The notes: a model not told the origin generated them from the letters alone. A DNA stretch of 64,000 bases from CALMKX01 sp036274895 (GCA_036274895.1 DASUEU010000009.1:1-64000); one strand, 5' to 3'; counted from the first letter of the stretch, positions 51,835-61,263 are shown. Translations and numbers: made by a program.

Positions 51835-53169
51835 ATGTCCGCCCCTGCCTTGTCCAAGCCAGCCGTGCCGCGACTCCTCGTCGTTGAAGACCGCACCTCC
51901 CTCGGCCGCATGCTCGAGCGAGCCCTGACCCGGGAGGGCTACGAGGTCACCCTCGCCGGCACCGCGGAGGAGGCCCTGGTCCACCTCGGTCGCGAGACGT
52001 TCTCTCTGGTCCTGACCGACCTGCGCCTGCCGGGGGCGAGCGGCCTCGACGTGGTGGCCGGGTGCCGCCGCGCCCAGCCGCCGGTGCCGGTGGTGATGAT
52101 GACCGCCTACGGCACGGTCGAGACTGCCGTCCAGGCGATGAAGCTCGGCGCCGTCGACTTCCTCGAGAAGCCGGTCGATCTCGACGACCTCTTCCGCCTG
52201 GTCGGCCCGATCGTGGGCCGCGGGGAGGCCGCGAGCACCTTCCAGGCGCCGGGGGCACCGGCCCTGATCGGCTCCCACCCGCGCTTCCGTGCCGCGCTCC
52301 ATCTGCTGACCCGGGTAGCTCCCACCGAGTCGACGGTGCTGCTGACCGGCGAGAGCGGCACGGGCAAGGAACTCTTCGCACGCACCCTGCACGCCCTCTC
52401 ACCGCGAGCGAGCGGTCCGTTCGTGGCAGTCAACTGCGCCGCCATCCCCGAGTCACTGGTCGAGAACGAGCTCTTCGGCCACGAGCGGGGGGCCTTCACG
52501 GGCGCCGTGGATCGGCAACCAGGCCGCTTCGAGCTGGCCCAGGGAGGCACCCTCCTGCTCGACGAGATCGGTGAGCTGCCGCTCGGAGTGCAGGCCAAGG
52601 TGCTGCGGGTCCTCGAGGAGAAGACCTTCGAGCGCGTGGGGGGGCGCACCACCCTACGCGCCGACATCAGGCTGGTGGCCGCCACCAACCGGGACCTCGC
52701 CGCCGAGGCGGGAGCGGGCTCCTTCCGGCAGGATCTGTACTTTCGCTTGGAGATCTTCCCGATCCACCTGCCGGCCCTGCGCGAGCGGCCAGCCGACGTC
52801 CCGCCCCTCGCCGAGCATCTTCTAGCCCGTGCGGCGGCGCGGTTGGGCCGCCGCACGCCGTCCCTCGCCGCGGATGCCGCGGCGCTGCTCGCGGCTCAGA
52901 GCTGGCCGGGCAACGTCCGCCAGCTGGCGAACGTCCTGGAAAGGGCACTGATCTTGACCGATGGGAGCAGCCTGGAGGCCGAGGCGCTCGCCCCCCTGGT
53001 CGCTCCGCTCGAGGCAGGCAACGAACGCGAGCGCTTGCGGCAAGCCCTCACCGACTCGGCAGGCGACAAGCACCGGGCGGCCGACATACTGGGCTGGAGC
53101 TACCGGACCCTGTTGCGCAAGGTCAAGGAGCACGACCTCGAAGGCGTGCCCCGTTATCGCAGCGGCTGA
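51835..53169 (+). CDS. NtrC-family sigma-54-dependent response regulator
   Basis: A 444-residue transcription activator. The receiver (about 12-125) has the acidic pair Glu18/Asp19, phospho-acceptor Asp62 (LVLTDLRLPG) and Lys112 (FLEKPV). The AAA+ domain has Walker A GESGTGKE (172-179), the sigma-54-contacting GAFTGA loop (219-224), Walker B GTLLLDEIGELPL and the R-finger region YFRLEIFPIHLPALRER. A Fis-type helix-turn-helix ends the protein (DKHRAADILGWSYRTLLRKV). It therefore remodels RNA polymerase holding sigma-54. A histidine kinase at 61409-62824, on the far side of the minor-pilin operon, is the natural partner, so it is probably PilR-like. Confidence 0.95.
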   Translation: MSAPALSKPAVPRLLVVEDRTSLGRMLERALTREGYEVTLAGTAEEALVHLGRETFSLVLTDLRLPGASGLDVVAGCRRAQPPVPVVMMTAYGTVETAVQAMKLGAVDFLEKPVDLDDLFRLVGPIVGRGEAASTFQAPGAPALIGSHPRFRAALHLLTRVAPTESTVLLTGESGTGKELFARTLHALSPRASGPFVAVNCAAIPESLVENELFGHERGAFTGAVDRQPGRFELAQGGTLLLDEIGELPLGVQAKVLRVLEEKTFERVGGRTTLRADIRLVAATNRDLAAEAGAGSFRQDLYFRLEIFPIHLPALRERPADVPPLAEHLLARAAARLGRRTPSLAADAAALLAAQSWPGNVRQLANVLERALILTDGSSLEAEALAPLVAPLEAGNERERLRQALTDSAGDKHRAADILGWSYRTLLRKVKEHDLEGVPRYRSG

Positions 53170-53184
53170 GAGCCGCTCCAGAGG

Positions 53185-53892
53185 TCAGCTCTCGGCCTCC
53201 TCCTCCGGCTCGGGCTCGGGAACGGCGGCGCGGAAGCGCTCTCCGCCCCGCGCCTCGAAGGCCACCGAGTCGTAGGCGTAGAGGTTGGCGAAAAGAGCCC
53301 GGAACTGGGTGCTCTTGCCCGGGCCGAGGGAGTCGTTCGGGATCAACGCCTGGGTGGTGGCGAGCACCCTACCCTCGGCGTCGAGCAGACGCACCGTCAG
53401 CTTGACGTCCGAGATCACGTCCGAGGACTTGTTGCGCACCTCGCCCATCAGCTGCAGGTCGAGCTCGCCGGTGCCTTCGATCTCCTGCCAGGTCACAACC
53501 TCGAGATCCTCGGTGACCGTGCCGGCGGGCGCGGCCTCGGCGGCCTCGGCTGCGCCGTCGGCCGGTGCGGCGGGCGGCTCAGCCTTCTTCACGTCCGCGT
53601 CCGTGAGCACCATCACCGCCTTCTTCGGAGGTGGCGCCGGTGCTGGCGGTGGCGGGCTCTTGGCCCGCTCGGTCTCGCTCCGGCTCGCCTCGAGGTCGAC
53701 CTCGGAGAGCCGCATCGAAGCGAGCGTGCCGTTGGTTTGCGTGAAGACGACCTGCCGGCCCCGCACCTCCCAGGCTCCGGCGGTCTCGATGCGCTCGCCC
53801 CGTTTGGTGACCAGCCAGTCGCCCGAAGCCGGGGCCGTACCGGCCAGCGCCAGCAGCAGCCCCGCTCCCACCAGCCCGTTTCGCGAGCGCAC
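53185..53892 (-). CDS. Exported FxLYD-like domain protein, last gene of pilus cluster
   Basis: A 235-residue exported protein with a signal peptide (GLVGAGLLLALAGTAPASGD). A short N-terminal beta domain (WLVTKRGERIETAGAWEVRG, a pattern of small SH3-like folds) is followed by a Pro/Ala linker. A C-terminal beta sandwich resembles FxLYD/DUF3426: MGEVRNKSSDVISDVKLTVR, then LLDAEGRVLATTQALIPNDS and PGKSTQFRALF. Such domains occur in pilus- and secretion-associated lipoproteins. The GTG at 53892 has AAGGAG eight bases upstream, inside the end of pilY1, two bases before its stop codon. It converges on the regulator gene 15 bases away. Confidence 0.75.
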   Translation of the reverse strand: MRSRNGLVGAGLLLALAGTAPASGDWLVTKRGERIETAGAWEVRGRQVVFTQTNGTLASMRLSEVDLEASRSETERAKSPPPPAPAPPPKKAVMVLTDADVKKAEPPAAPADGAAEAAEAAPAGTVTEDLEVVTWQEIEGTGELDLQLMGEVRNKSSDVISDVKLTVRLLDAEGRVLATTQALIPNDSLGPGKSTQFRALFANLYAYDSVAFEARGGERFRAAVPEPEPEEEAES

Positions 53893-53894
53893 GC

Positions 53895-56800
53895 TCAGAA
53901 CTCCTTCCAACTGTTGACGACGAAGCCGACCGGGATCGGGATCGGGCCGACGACGCCGGTGTCGGAGCGGATGAAGCTCACATCCCAGCTCAGGTTGCCG
54001 AAGCGGGCCCGCGGTGGGTAGAGCCTCTTCAACCGGTCTCGCACCACCTTCTCCCACGCGACCCGGGTGGGGGAGATGGTGTCGTCGCCCGGGTTCTTGG
54101 TCGCACGCTGCTCGACGTAAGGTGCCGTCACCAGCGCTTCACCGACCTGGAGCGCCCTCTCGGTGGGTCCGGTGGGGTTGTCGAGGGGCGGCAGCAAGCC
54201 GTCTCCGTTGTTGCTGGCGACGATGAACACGCGGCTGTCGCCGGTGCGGGAGCAGGCCACCTCGCCGTTGGGGCCCGGGACGGTCTCGACCAGCGGCTGG
54301 AAGGTCGGGAAGATGGTCAGGCCGGAGAGGGAAAATGCCTGAGCGATCACCCGCTCGTCAGGATCGAGGGTGATCACCCAGCCGCGGCTCTTGGTCGGCA
54401 GCGGGTTGAGCACGAAGTCCGAGCTGCCGGCCGCCGCGCTTTCCGAATCGATCACGGTGTAGTTGGCTTCGGTTCGCGGCGTCATGCCCGCCACGAAGTC
54501 GTCGTCGACGATGAAGTAGAAGCGACCCTCCACGGTGTCGAAGTTCCACAGGTCGTTGCGGTCGCCGGTACCGAAGGCGAGGCCGAAGCTCGAGAGCTGG
54601 GTGACGTTGACCACCGTGGGAGCGAAGAAGATCGGCCGGCGCGTGCTCGCGCCGGTCAGGGTGTCGAACACGATGAACGGAGACCACGCCGTGTCGAGCA
54701 CCCGCACCACGTCGTGCATGGTGTCGTTGACGTCTCGAGCTTGCGCGGCGGCCAGCTGTCCGGAGGTGGACAGGTCGACTTTGTAGAGACGGCCGGCAGT
54801 AGTGCCGAAGTAGAGCGTATCGATGAGCGTGTCGCGGTTCTGATCGATCGCGGCGATGTTGCTCGGCACCGCGCCCAGCACCGATCGCTTGTAGATCGGC
54901 AGGCCAGTTTCGATGTCCACGATATAGAGCCAGTTGCCGCGCTGGGGGTTCGCGGTGCTGGTCGGATCGAGGCCACCGCCGAAGATCGCCACCGACCGCT
55001 TCTCGAGGTCGCCATCGAGGTTGAGCACCGGGATCTGCCCGATCACCGGAACCGACCAGGTATAGCCGAGATCCGGCTGCCCGTTGTCGTCCTCGTCGAG
55101 GGCCGTGCCCCACTCGGCCGGCGAGCCGTTGACGCTATCGGTGAACTCCCACAGCGTTGCGCCGTAGGGCACGGGCCCGCAGTCTGCTTCGGCGTACTCG
55201 GTGAGGCAGGTGGGCACCACGTTCCGGTTGATCGGCTCGTTGTCGTCATTGAGCTTGTCCGGTTGAGTGACGTCGAGCGCGATGTAGCCGCTGGTGAAGG
55301 GCTTGTTGTTCTGAAGCGTTACCGTGGCGATGGCGCCGGTGTTCTTGAGGCCGCCTTCGCGCATGCCGGCGATCAACACCGTGCGCCACTCCCGTTCGTC
55401 TTCGTCGGGTGGCGAAGTGTTATCCCACTTGGGGTCGATGTAGGCATCGATCACCCGCGGCGAGCCGTCCACGGCGAAGATCTGCGTCGTTCCGGTGGCT
55501 AGCGCGGTCACCACCGGCATCGCCACGCGCGGCATCACGGCCATCAACTCGCGGCCGGTGCCGTTGTCGAACTTCTCGGTCGAGGAGTCGAAGATGCCGG
55601 CGTCGAAGAAATGGATCATGCCGTCGTTGGCACCGACCACGACGATCTTCCGGCGCAAGTTGTGCTTCAAGGCGAAGCAGCGGTAGCCCTTGCTGGTGGT
55701 GCAATCGAGAGTCCCGGAGACAGGGTTACCTTCGGGCAGGTTGCCCGAAAAGGCGGTGAAGTCGCTCGGCTTGTCGAGAACTCGCGGGTTGGAGTGGAAG
55801 ATGTCGCCGAGCACGTACGTGATCGGGATGGTGTTGCCGTCGGCGTCCTCGATCTCGGCGGTCTTCTCGACCAGTGTCTGCTCGATGATCTCAGTAGCCT
55901 TGAGCTCGGGCACGCTGCCGTTGGTCGTGAGATCGGCGAGGTCGTAGGACAGGCCGAGCGCGTCCCACAGGTCCTGGCGCAACGCGGCGTTGGTCGGATG
56001 CTCGAAGAACTGTCGCTCTTGCGGAGTCCCGTTGGTGGCCGGGTTCTTGGCACGTGAGTAGTACAGGCGCCTCTGGTCGACGGCGGGGCCCAGCCGGTAG
56101 TTGTCGGCGACGATTTCGTCGGGTGTCGGCGCCTGTTCGATCAGCTGCTCACCGGCATCCCAGATGTGGCAGCTGGCCTGCTCGTCGGCGGGAAGCAGAG
56201 CGCAGTCCTTGGTGACGTCGGGACGATTGCCGTCGAGGGGCAGGGGCTTCAAGAAGGCGTTCAGGTGGCCGTCCCACACCGACTCACCGTTGAGCGGCGT
56301 GAAGTTCGAGAGGAAGATCTTGTCTTCGACCTCGGCCTGCACCGATGGCACGGCGGCGGAGGCGAAGGCCCGTGACTCCTCCTTGATGGCGCCGAAGATG
56401 TCGGTCAGCACCTGCACCAGCTCGTCCTTGTTTTGGGGGTAGATCGGCTCGTTGGTGCCGCCGTTCGACGCCATGCACTGGAGCCGGTTTCCCGACACGT
56501 TCTGGACACCGAATGCCACCACGTAGGTGAACACGTTCTCCTGAGCGCGCAGGGCCGCGGTGAACGAACAAGGGTCACGGCCGGGGCAGGTGTCGTCACC
56601 GTCGGTCACGACAATCAAGTACTTGCGCCGGCACGTCCAGCTGGGATCGTTCTCCTCGGCGATGTCCTTCCAGCCGGTCAGACCGCTGCAGGAGCCCTGC
56701 TCACAGCCGGCATACCAGGTGCGGAAGGCGGCGATGGCGAAGCCCAGCGGCGTCGAGCCGTTGGCGATGAAGGGACGCCGCCCTTCGTTCCTGAGCCGCA

Positions 56801-58109
56801 GGAAGTTCTCCAGCAGGTTGGGTGTGTTGCGCAGGTAGGGGGAGACCCGGAAGTCCGGGTCGCCACCGGACGCGGTGCTGGGAGCGAGCCGCTGGAGGAT
56901 CTTCTGCTTGTTGTCCTGGGTCCAGGACAGGGGGATCACGTCCCCTTCGTCGAGGTAGGGGGTGAAGGCCGGCGGACCCGTCACAGTGGGGAAGCGCAAG
57001 CTGTAGCCGCTGAAGCGATCGGTGGCGGTGTCGGTGTTGGGGTCCCAGCCGGCGCAGGTGCCACCGGCGATCGAATCGCTGGCGTAGGGCGCGCCCCCCG
57101 TGGTCTGCGGCCAGTAGCCGTTCTGGGGTGGCGTGCGGTTGACGCCGTTGTCCCAGGAGATGAACTCGGAGACCCGGTCGAACTCGACCACCTTCTCCGC
57201 CACCAGGGTGCGGTTCGCGGCGGAGTCACAGGAGGTGGTGTTAGCGGTCTGGTTGCAGGTCCAGATCCGGATCCTCACGCCGATCTCCTCGTCGCCCAGG
57301 GTGCCGGACTCGCGCTGGTAGCTCACCCGGTAGACCACGTTGGCGTGGCGGACGAAGAAGATCTGGGTCGACAGGAAGTCGACCCCCCCCTTCGGCAGGC
57401 GGGCAACCCGCGCCCGCTCCCAGGCATCGTTGAGGTCCGCGGGGTTGCTGCCGTTGGGATAGCAGCCGATGTTGTTGTCGCCGTTGCCGCTGTCGCAGGT
57501 CCACTGACGGCCGAAGACGTCAACCTCGCCGGTGGCCGGGAAGGCTCCCCAGTTCGGCACGACCGGTCCCGGCTCGCCTGCGGCATAGCGCCAATGCTTG
57601 GTGGCGACGTAGAGACCGTCCTGGTTGTAGGTGGCGAAGCCGAAGTTCACGTCGTCGACTTGCTGGAGCACCTCGTAGAGGGCTTCCTTGGCCTGGAAGA
57701 ACTTCGAGGAAGGGTCGTCGGCGTTGTTGTCGACGAAGCAATCCCGGGTCGAGCAGATCGGCTGCACGCAGACGTGGCCGGTGGCGATGCAGGTGCCGCT
57801 CGAGTTGCGTTCCGTGCAGCCAATGTCCGGGCAGAGGGTGTCGCAGAGGTCGCCGAAGTTGCAGGCGCGGGTGCAGCCGGCATCGCCTGGTTCCAGGTCG
57901 CTGGCCGCTTGGGTGGCCGTACAGGGCGGCGACCAGTTCATCGAGCCCGAGGTGTCGAGCAGGAAGAACACGTAAGGGTTCCCCGAGGAGGTGCGCAGCA
58001 GCTGGCGATCGTCCGCCGCAGCGGGCGCGATCGCCAGCGCGGCGAGTGCCAGGGCCCCGACGCCGCGGACGAGGATCCGGGAGAGGTCGGTTCGGTTGGT
58101 GGTCGTCAT
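53895..58109 (-). CDS. pilY1: PilY1-type type IV pilus tip protein with cysteine-rich insert
   Basis: A 1404-residue exported protein. The signal peptide ends near residue 32. A von Willebrand A domain follows with the MIDAS motif DTSGSMNWS (52-60). Directly after it is an insert with ten cysteines between residues 63 and 124. The vWA part continues past residue 500 with FIVVTDGDDTCPG-like sequence (YLIVVTDGDDTCPG). The C-terminal half is the PilY1 beta-propeller: VVGANDGMIHFFDAG, AGLRE-type outer strands and a calcium loop DQNRDTLID (about 1089-1097). PilY1 sits at the pilus tip, acts in adhesion and surface sensing, and controls retraction by calcium. It lies between pilX and the FxLYD gene. 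Confidence 0.95.
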   Translation of the reverse strand: MTTTNRTDLSRILVRGVGALALAALAIAPAAADDRQLLRTSSGNPYVFFLLDTSGSMNWSPPCTATQAASDLEPGDAGCTRACNFGDLCDTLCPDIGCTERNSSGTCIATGHVCVQPICSTRDCFVDNNADDPSSKFFQAKEALYEVLQQVDDVNFGFATYNQDGLYVATKHWRYAAGEPGPVVPNWGAFPATGEVDVFGRQWTCDSGNGDNNIGCYPNGSNPADLNDAWERARVARLPKGGVDFLSTQIFFVRHANVVYRVSYQRESGTLGDEEIGVRIRIWTCNQTANTTSCDSAANRTLVAEKVVEFDRVSEFISWDNGVNRTPPQNGYWPQTTGGAPYASDSIAGGTCAGWDPNTDTATDRFSGYSLRFPTVTGPPAFTPYLDEGDVIPLSWTQDNKQKILQRLAPSTASGGDPDFRVSPYLRNTPNLLENFLRLRNEGRRPFIANGSTPLGFAIAAFRTWYAGCEQGSCSGLTGWKDIAEENDPSWTCRRKYLIVVTDGDDTCPGRDPCSFTAALRAQENVFTYVVAFGVQNVSGNRLQCMASNGGTNEPIYPQNKDELVQVLTDIFGAIKEESRAFASAAVPSVQAEVEDKIFLSNFTPLNGESVWDGHLNAFLKPLPLDGNRPDVTKDCALLPADEQASCHIWDAGEQLIEQAPTPDEIVADNYRLGPAVDQRRLYYSRAKNPATNGTPQERQFFEHPTNAALRQDLWDALGLSYDLADLTTNGSVPELKATEIIEQTLVEKTAEIEDADGNTIPITYVLGDIFHSNPRVLDKPSDFTAFSGNLPEGNPVSGTLDCTTSKGYRCFALKHNLRRKIVVVGANDGMIHFFDAGIFDSSTEKFDNGTGRELMAVMPRVAMPVVTALATGTTQIFAVDGSPRVIDAYIDPKWDNTSPPDEDEREWRTVLIAGMREGGLKNTGAIATVTLQNNKPFTSGYIALDVTQPDKLNDDNEPINRNVVPTCLTEYAEADCGPVPYGATLWEFTDSVNGSPAEWGTALDEDDNGQPDLGYTWSVPVIGQIPVLNLDGDLEKRSVAIFGGGLDPTSTANPQRGNWLYIVDIETGLPIYKRSVLGAVPSNIAAIDQNRDTLIDTLYFGTTAGRLYKVDLSTSGQLAAAQARDVNDTMHDVVRVLDTAWSPFIVFDTLTGASTRRPIFFAPTVVNVTQLSSFGLAFGTGDRNDLWNFDTVEGRFYFIVDDDFVAGMTPRTEANYTVIDSESAAAGSSDFVLNPLPTKSRGWVITLDPDERVIAQAFSLSGLTIFPTFQPLVETVPGPNGEVACSRTGDSRVFIVASNNGDGLLPPLDNPTGPTERALQVGEALVTAPYVEQRATKNPGDDTISPTRVAWEKVVRDRLKRLYPPRARFGNLSWDVSFIRSDTGVVGPIPIPVGFVVNSWKEF

Positions 58110-58127
58110 GGTCTGTCTCCCACTCCT

Positions 58128-58703
58128 CTAGAACTTCACTTTCGCCAGCTCGTTGGCGTCGGTCGGCAAGGACTCCCACAAGGGAACGATCGGGGTGGCC
58201 TCGAACATCGTGGCCACGGTCTTCTGGGAGCGCACGTTGGCGTCGGCCGGTGGGGCTTCGTCGGTGCCCTGCCAGGTGCGCTCCTGGGACGTCGCGGAGA
58301 CCGCGAAGTTCACCCGGGAGTAGCTGGCCTCACCCGAGAAGCGGCCGCCCTCGGGGCACCAGTTGCAGTTCTCCACCTGGACCGGGAAAAAGGGCGAGAC
58401 GTCCACCACGTAGGCGCGGTTGACCGAGGTGGGGTCGCCGGTTACCTGACGATCCTGGCTGAGCATGAACTGCTGGCTGGCCAACTGGCCGCCTTGGACC
58501 AGCGAGCGAGCGATGGCCACACCGATCCCAGCCTCGGCGGAGTAGAAGGCACGGGTGGCCTGCCGTTCGTTGAGGCCGATTTCCATCTCGGTGCTGGTCA
58601 CGGACGCCAGGGTGAGGCCGACGACGGTCAGCACCATCAGGCCCAGCAGGGCGATCAAGTAGGCGCTTCCCTGCTCTTTGCGGTTGCGGTTTGGCGCGCT
58701 CAT
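58128..58703 (-). CDS. pilX: PilX-type minor pilus protein
   Basis: A 191-residue protein with the PilX N-terminal domain: a short basic leader ending in KEQG, a hydrophobic helix (SAYLIALLGLMVLTVVGLTL) and the conserved ASVTSTEMEIGLNERQ with ATRAFYSAEAGIGVA (N-E-R/A-x-x-SAEAG). The usual Glu at +5 of mature pilins is absent, as in other PilX proteins. The rest is an exported domain with a CNWC pair that may form a disulfide. Minor pilin complex PilV-PilW-PilX-PilY1 primes pilus assembly at the tip. It overlaps pilW by one base. Confidence 0.9.
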   Translation of the reverse strand: MSAPNRNRKEQGSAYLIALLGLMVLTVVGLTLASVTSTEMEIGLNERQATRAFYSAEAGIGVAIARSLVQGGQLASQQFMLSQDRQVTGDPTSVNRAYVVDVSPFFPVQVENCNWCPEGGRFSGEASYSRVNFAVSATSQERTWQGTDEAPPADANVRSQKTVATMFEATPIVPLWESLPTDANELAKVKF

Positions 58704-59992
58704 CAGAACACGTTCCTCAGCTCGACGTGGGTGGAGACGATCCGTCGCCGGTGGCGGCGGTTCTTGTCGTTGTTCAGTTCAGAGCCCGCGTAGTCGTGGT
58801 CCTCGACCAGCAGCAGCTGTGGCGCCTCGTAGGTGTTGTCGGTGCGGTCGGTGCGGGAGAGTGTGGTCACCCGCAGCCAGGCCAGACGACCGCTGGCCCA
58901 GACGGGCAAGGTGTCGTCGTCGTTCGGGTGATCGTAGAGGAGCTCGTCCATGTCAGCAGGGCTGGGATCGCCCGGGGTCGGGTCGGGTGGGTTGACGTCC
59001 GTCACCCGGCCGTCGGTGTTCTGGTCGAAGCCGAACACCGCTTGGAGGTCGAAGACGTTCTCCGCCAGCTCGGTGGACCAGTTGGCGACCTGGCTGGCAT
59101 AGGGAACCTCGGTGTTGGGATAGGTGCGAGCCCGCACCAGGGTGGGCATCAGCTCGGCGTCCACCCGCAGCTCCCGGACGTAGTAGCGGTACTCCTCCAG
59201 GATCCCCAAGTAGGCCGGCATGCCGAAGCCGGCCGGGTAGGCGCCGCCGGGCATGAGGTGCCGGTAGTTGTCGTCCGTGTAGGTGCCGCCCGTGACGCGG
59301 AAGCCGACCACCACCTCGGCGGGATTGGTGGCGTTGGAGTTGGCCGGGTCGAGCTCGACGACGGCGAAGTTGTCGGGGTTGGTGGCGGAGACCAGGACCA
59401 GCGCCTCGGGTCGGCCCAGGGTGATGGACTGGATCAGGGGCGAGAGGTCCTGAGGGACGGCTCCGGCGGAGCCGACTGCCGCTCCCGCGGGCAGCGTCGC
59501 CACGGCCAGGTTGCGCACCCGGATCGTGCCGTCGGTGGGTGCCGCGGCGGAAGGGTTGAAGACCACCGTATTGGGGACGTCTGCCTGGATCTGCAGCAGC
59601 GAACTGTTGAAGACCCCCCGCAAGGTGACCACGTCGGTGCCTTCGAGCACGCCCGGCGTACTGTCGTCGCCGGGGCTGATGTACTCCTCCTCGGCGGCGT
59701 TGTTGCGCACGGCGACGGCGCGGCCGGCGGGGATCACGCCCACGCCGAGGCTGCCGCGCCCGGCCATGCGACCCATGCGCACCAGCTCGTGCTGGCCGGC
59801 GCGCAGGGACTGTTGGGTGTCGGCGAGGTCGTTCTGGACCTTGGCCATCCGCGAGTTCATCTCGAAAACCCCGAGCACGCCGAGGATCAGCACCAGCGAC
59901 GCGGTCATGGAGACCACCAGCTCGCTCAGGCTGTAGCCGCGCTCTGCGCGGCGGGCGAGAGGCAGGGGAGGGATCGACCGAGTGATGTTCAT
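58703..59992 (-). CDS. pilW: PilW-type minor pilin
   Basis: A 429-residue prepilin. The leader ends in RAERG (Gly19), followed by YSLSELVVSMTASLVLILGV with the conserved Glu at +5, the recognition sequence for prepilin peptidase. The mature part is much larger than an ordinary pilin and has PilW features (FEMNSRMAKVQNDLADTQQS with HELVRMGRMAG, helix alpha1-C). The long C-terminal beta region includes acidic low-complexity sequence (DPTPGDPSPADMDELLYD). It joins PilV, PilX and PilY1 in the priming complex. The gene starts 15 bases after the pilV stop. Confidence 0.92.
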   Translation of the reverse strand: MNITRSIPPLPLARRAERGYSLSELVVSMTASLVLILGVLGVFEMNSRMAKVQNDLADTQQSLRAGQHELVRMGRMAGRGSLGVGVIPAGRAVAVRNNAAEEEYISPGDDSTPGVLEGTDVVTLRGVFNSSLLQIQADVPNTVVFNPSAAAPTDGTIRVRNLAVATLPAGAAVGSAGAVPQDLSPLIQSITLGRPEALVLVSATNPDNFAVVELDPANSNATNPAEVVVGFRVTGGTYTDDNYRHLMPGGAYPAGFGMPAYLGILEEYRYYVRELRVDAELMPTLVRARTYPNTEVPYASQVANWSTELAENVFDLQAVFGFDQNTDGRVTDVNPPDPTPGDPSPADMDELLYDHPNDDDTLPVWASGRLAWLRVTTLSRTDRTDNTYEAPQLLLVEDHDYAGSELNNDKNRRHRRRIVSTHVELRNVF

Positions 59993-60007
59993 CGTGGTCT
60001 CCGCGTG

Positions 60008-60514
60008 TCAGAAGGGTTTGAAGGTCACCAGCTGCATGCGTTGGCCACCCAGCATGCCGCCGGGCGAGCTGCGCAGCTCGACGCGGATCTCTTTGAGGTG
60101 TACCAGTCCAGGGTCCGAATCGCCCTGGAGTGGGGTGTCGCAGCGACCGTTGTCGTCGAGGTCGCCGATGCCGCAGTAGCGCACGGTGAGGACTCGCCGG
60201 AACTTCGGATGCGTGCCGGCCGGGGGGACGGTCGAGACGAAGCCGTTCGCGGACTCCGACCAGTACTGCGTCACCGAGGCCTCGGTGGCGCCTGCCGGTA
60301 CCGTCAGCGAGGTCGAATCGAAGGGTGCATAGAGCAGTTCCTCGACGGCGGTCTTGCCAAGGTTGGCCAGGCGGGTCGAGTCCGCACCCTTGAAGTTGTT
60401 GACGGCCGAGCGGGCGTAGAGGCCGGAGATGCTGAGCGTGATGAAGAGAAAGAGAGCGGCCGCGATCAGCACCTCGAGGATCGAGAAGCCAGCGTCACGG
60501 GGACGGTCTCGCAT
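60008..60514 (-). CDS. pilV: PilV-type minor pilin
   Basis: A 168-residue prepilin: leader MRDRPRDAG, cleavage before FSILEVLIAAALFLFITLSI with Glu at +5, followed by helix alpha1 (SGLYARSAVNNFKGADSTRL). The exported domain has an RYCGIGDLDDNGRCD segment with two cysteines that could form a disulfide. The ATG at 60514 has GGGAGG seven bases upstream. An ATG at 60565 overlaps the fimT stop (ATGA) and would give a longer leader of 17 extra residues; I prefer 60514. Part of the minor-pilin operon. Confidence 0.9.
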   Translation of the reverse strand: MRDRPRDAGFSILEVLIAAALFLFITLSISGLYARSAVNNFKGADSTRLANLGKTAVEELLYAPFDSTSLTVPAGATEASVTQYWSESANGFVSTVPPAGTHPKFRRVLTVRYCGIGDLDDNGRCDTPLQGDSDPGLVHLKEIRVELRSSPGGMLGGQRMQLVTFKPF

Positions 60515-60561
60515 GGTCGAGCCTCCCGAGGCGGTAGAGTGAAGCGGTTGTCGGGGGTGCG

Positions 60562-61248
60562 TCATGGCTCCCACTCCCAGGCCTGCTCCCCGGTGGTCGG
60601 GTGGGGACCTTGGTTGAAGTAGAAAGAGCCGTCTTCTGGGTTGACCGGAAGCGCAGGGTTGTACTTGCGGATCTGTGCCCGGCCGGTGAGGACCGGGGCC
60701 AGGAAAACCTCCAGGAAGTTCGCCCCGCGTCCGTCGGCGAAGCGGATTGCGCCGATGGCACGGGCGGAGCCGTCCGGGTTGAAGACCACGCCGTTGACGT
60801 CGTTGTCGGGCAGGTCGGTCAGGCCCACCACGGCCTCGACCTCTTCGGGGTTCGCGTCGGTGGCACCCCAGAACTCGACGTTGCCCTCGAGGTAGAACTG
60901 CTTGATCAGGTAGTCCACCGTGCCGGACGGCGCTGTGGGGTCGGGGTCGTACATCAAGTTCGACACCGGCGCTCCGGTATCGTCGACGATGTCTGTCCAC
61001 GCTCGGATCAGGCGGGCATCGAAGTCGATCTCCACCACCGTGGGCACGCTCCTCTTGATCGCCTCGAGTCGGGCCAGGCGGACGATCGCCGCCGTATCCT
61101 GCGCCGCTGACAGCAGCTTCGCCCGCTTCAGGGCACCGGAGAGGTTGGAGATGCTGAGAGTGGCGAAGAGCGAGATCAAGGCGACGACGACCAGGATTTC
61201 CATCAGCGAGTAGCCGGACTCCGGCGACGACCTGGGGGTTCTAGTCAT
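60562..61248 (-). CDS. fimT: FimT/GspH-type minor pseudopilin
   Basis: A 228-residue prepilin with leader MTRTPRSSPESG and cleavage before YSLMEILVVVALISLFATLS (Glu at +5). It is followed by a GspH/FimT-type domain: ARLEAIKRSVPTVVEIDFDA and a beta-rich C-terminus, FADGRGANFLEVFLAPVLTG. It is first in the pilV-pilW-pilX-pilY1 operon. The 160-base gap before it (61249-61408) holds a possible sigma-54 promoter and otherwise nothing I can recognise. Confidence 0.9.
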   Translation of the reverse strand: MTRTPRSSPESGYSLMEILVVVALISLFATLSISNLSGALKRAKLLSAAQDTAAIVRLARLEAIKRSVPTVVEIDFDARLIRAWTDIVDDTGAPVSNLMYDPDPTAPSGTVDYLIKQFYLEGNVEFWGATDANPEEVEAVVGLTDLPDNDVNGVVFNPDGSARAIGAIRFADGRGANFLEVFLAPVLTGRAQIRKYNPALPVNPEDGSFYFNQGPHPTTGEQAWEWEP

Positions 61249-61263
61249 GGTAGGTCCCCTTAG

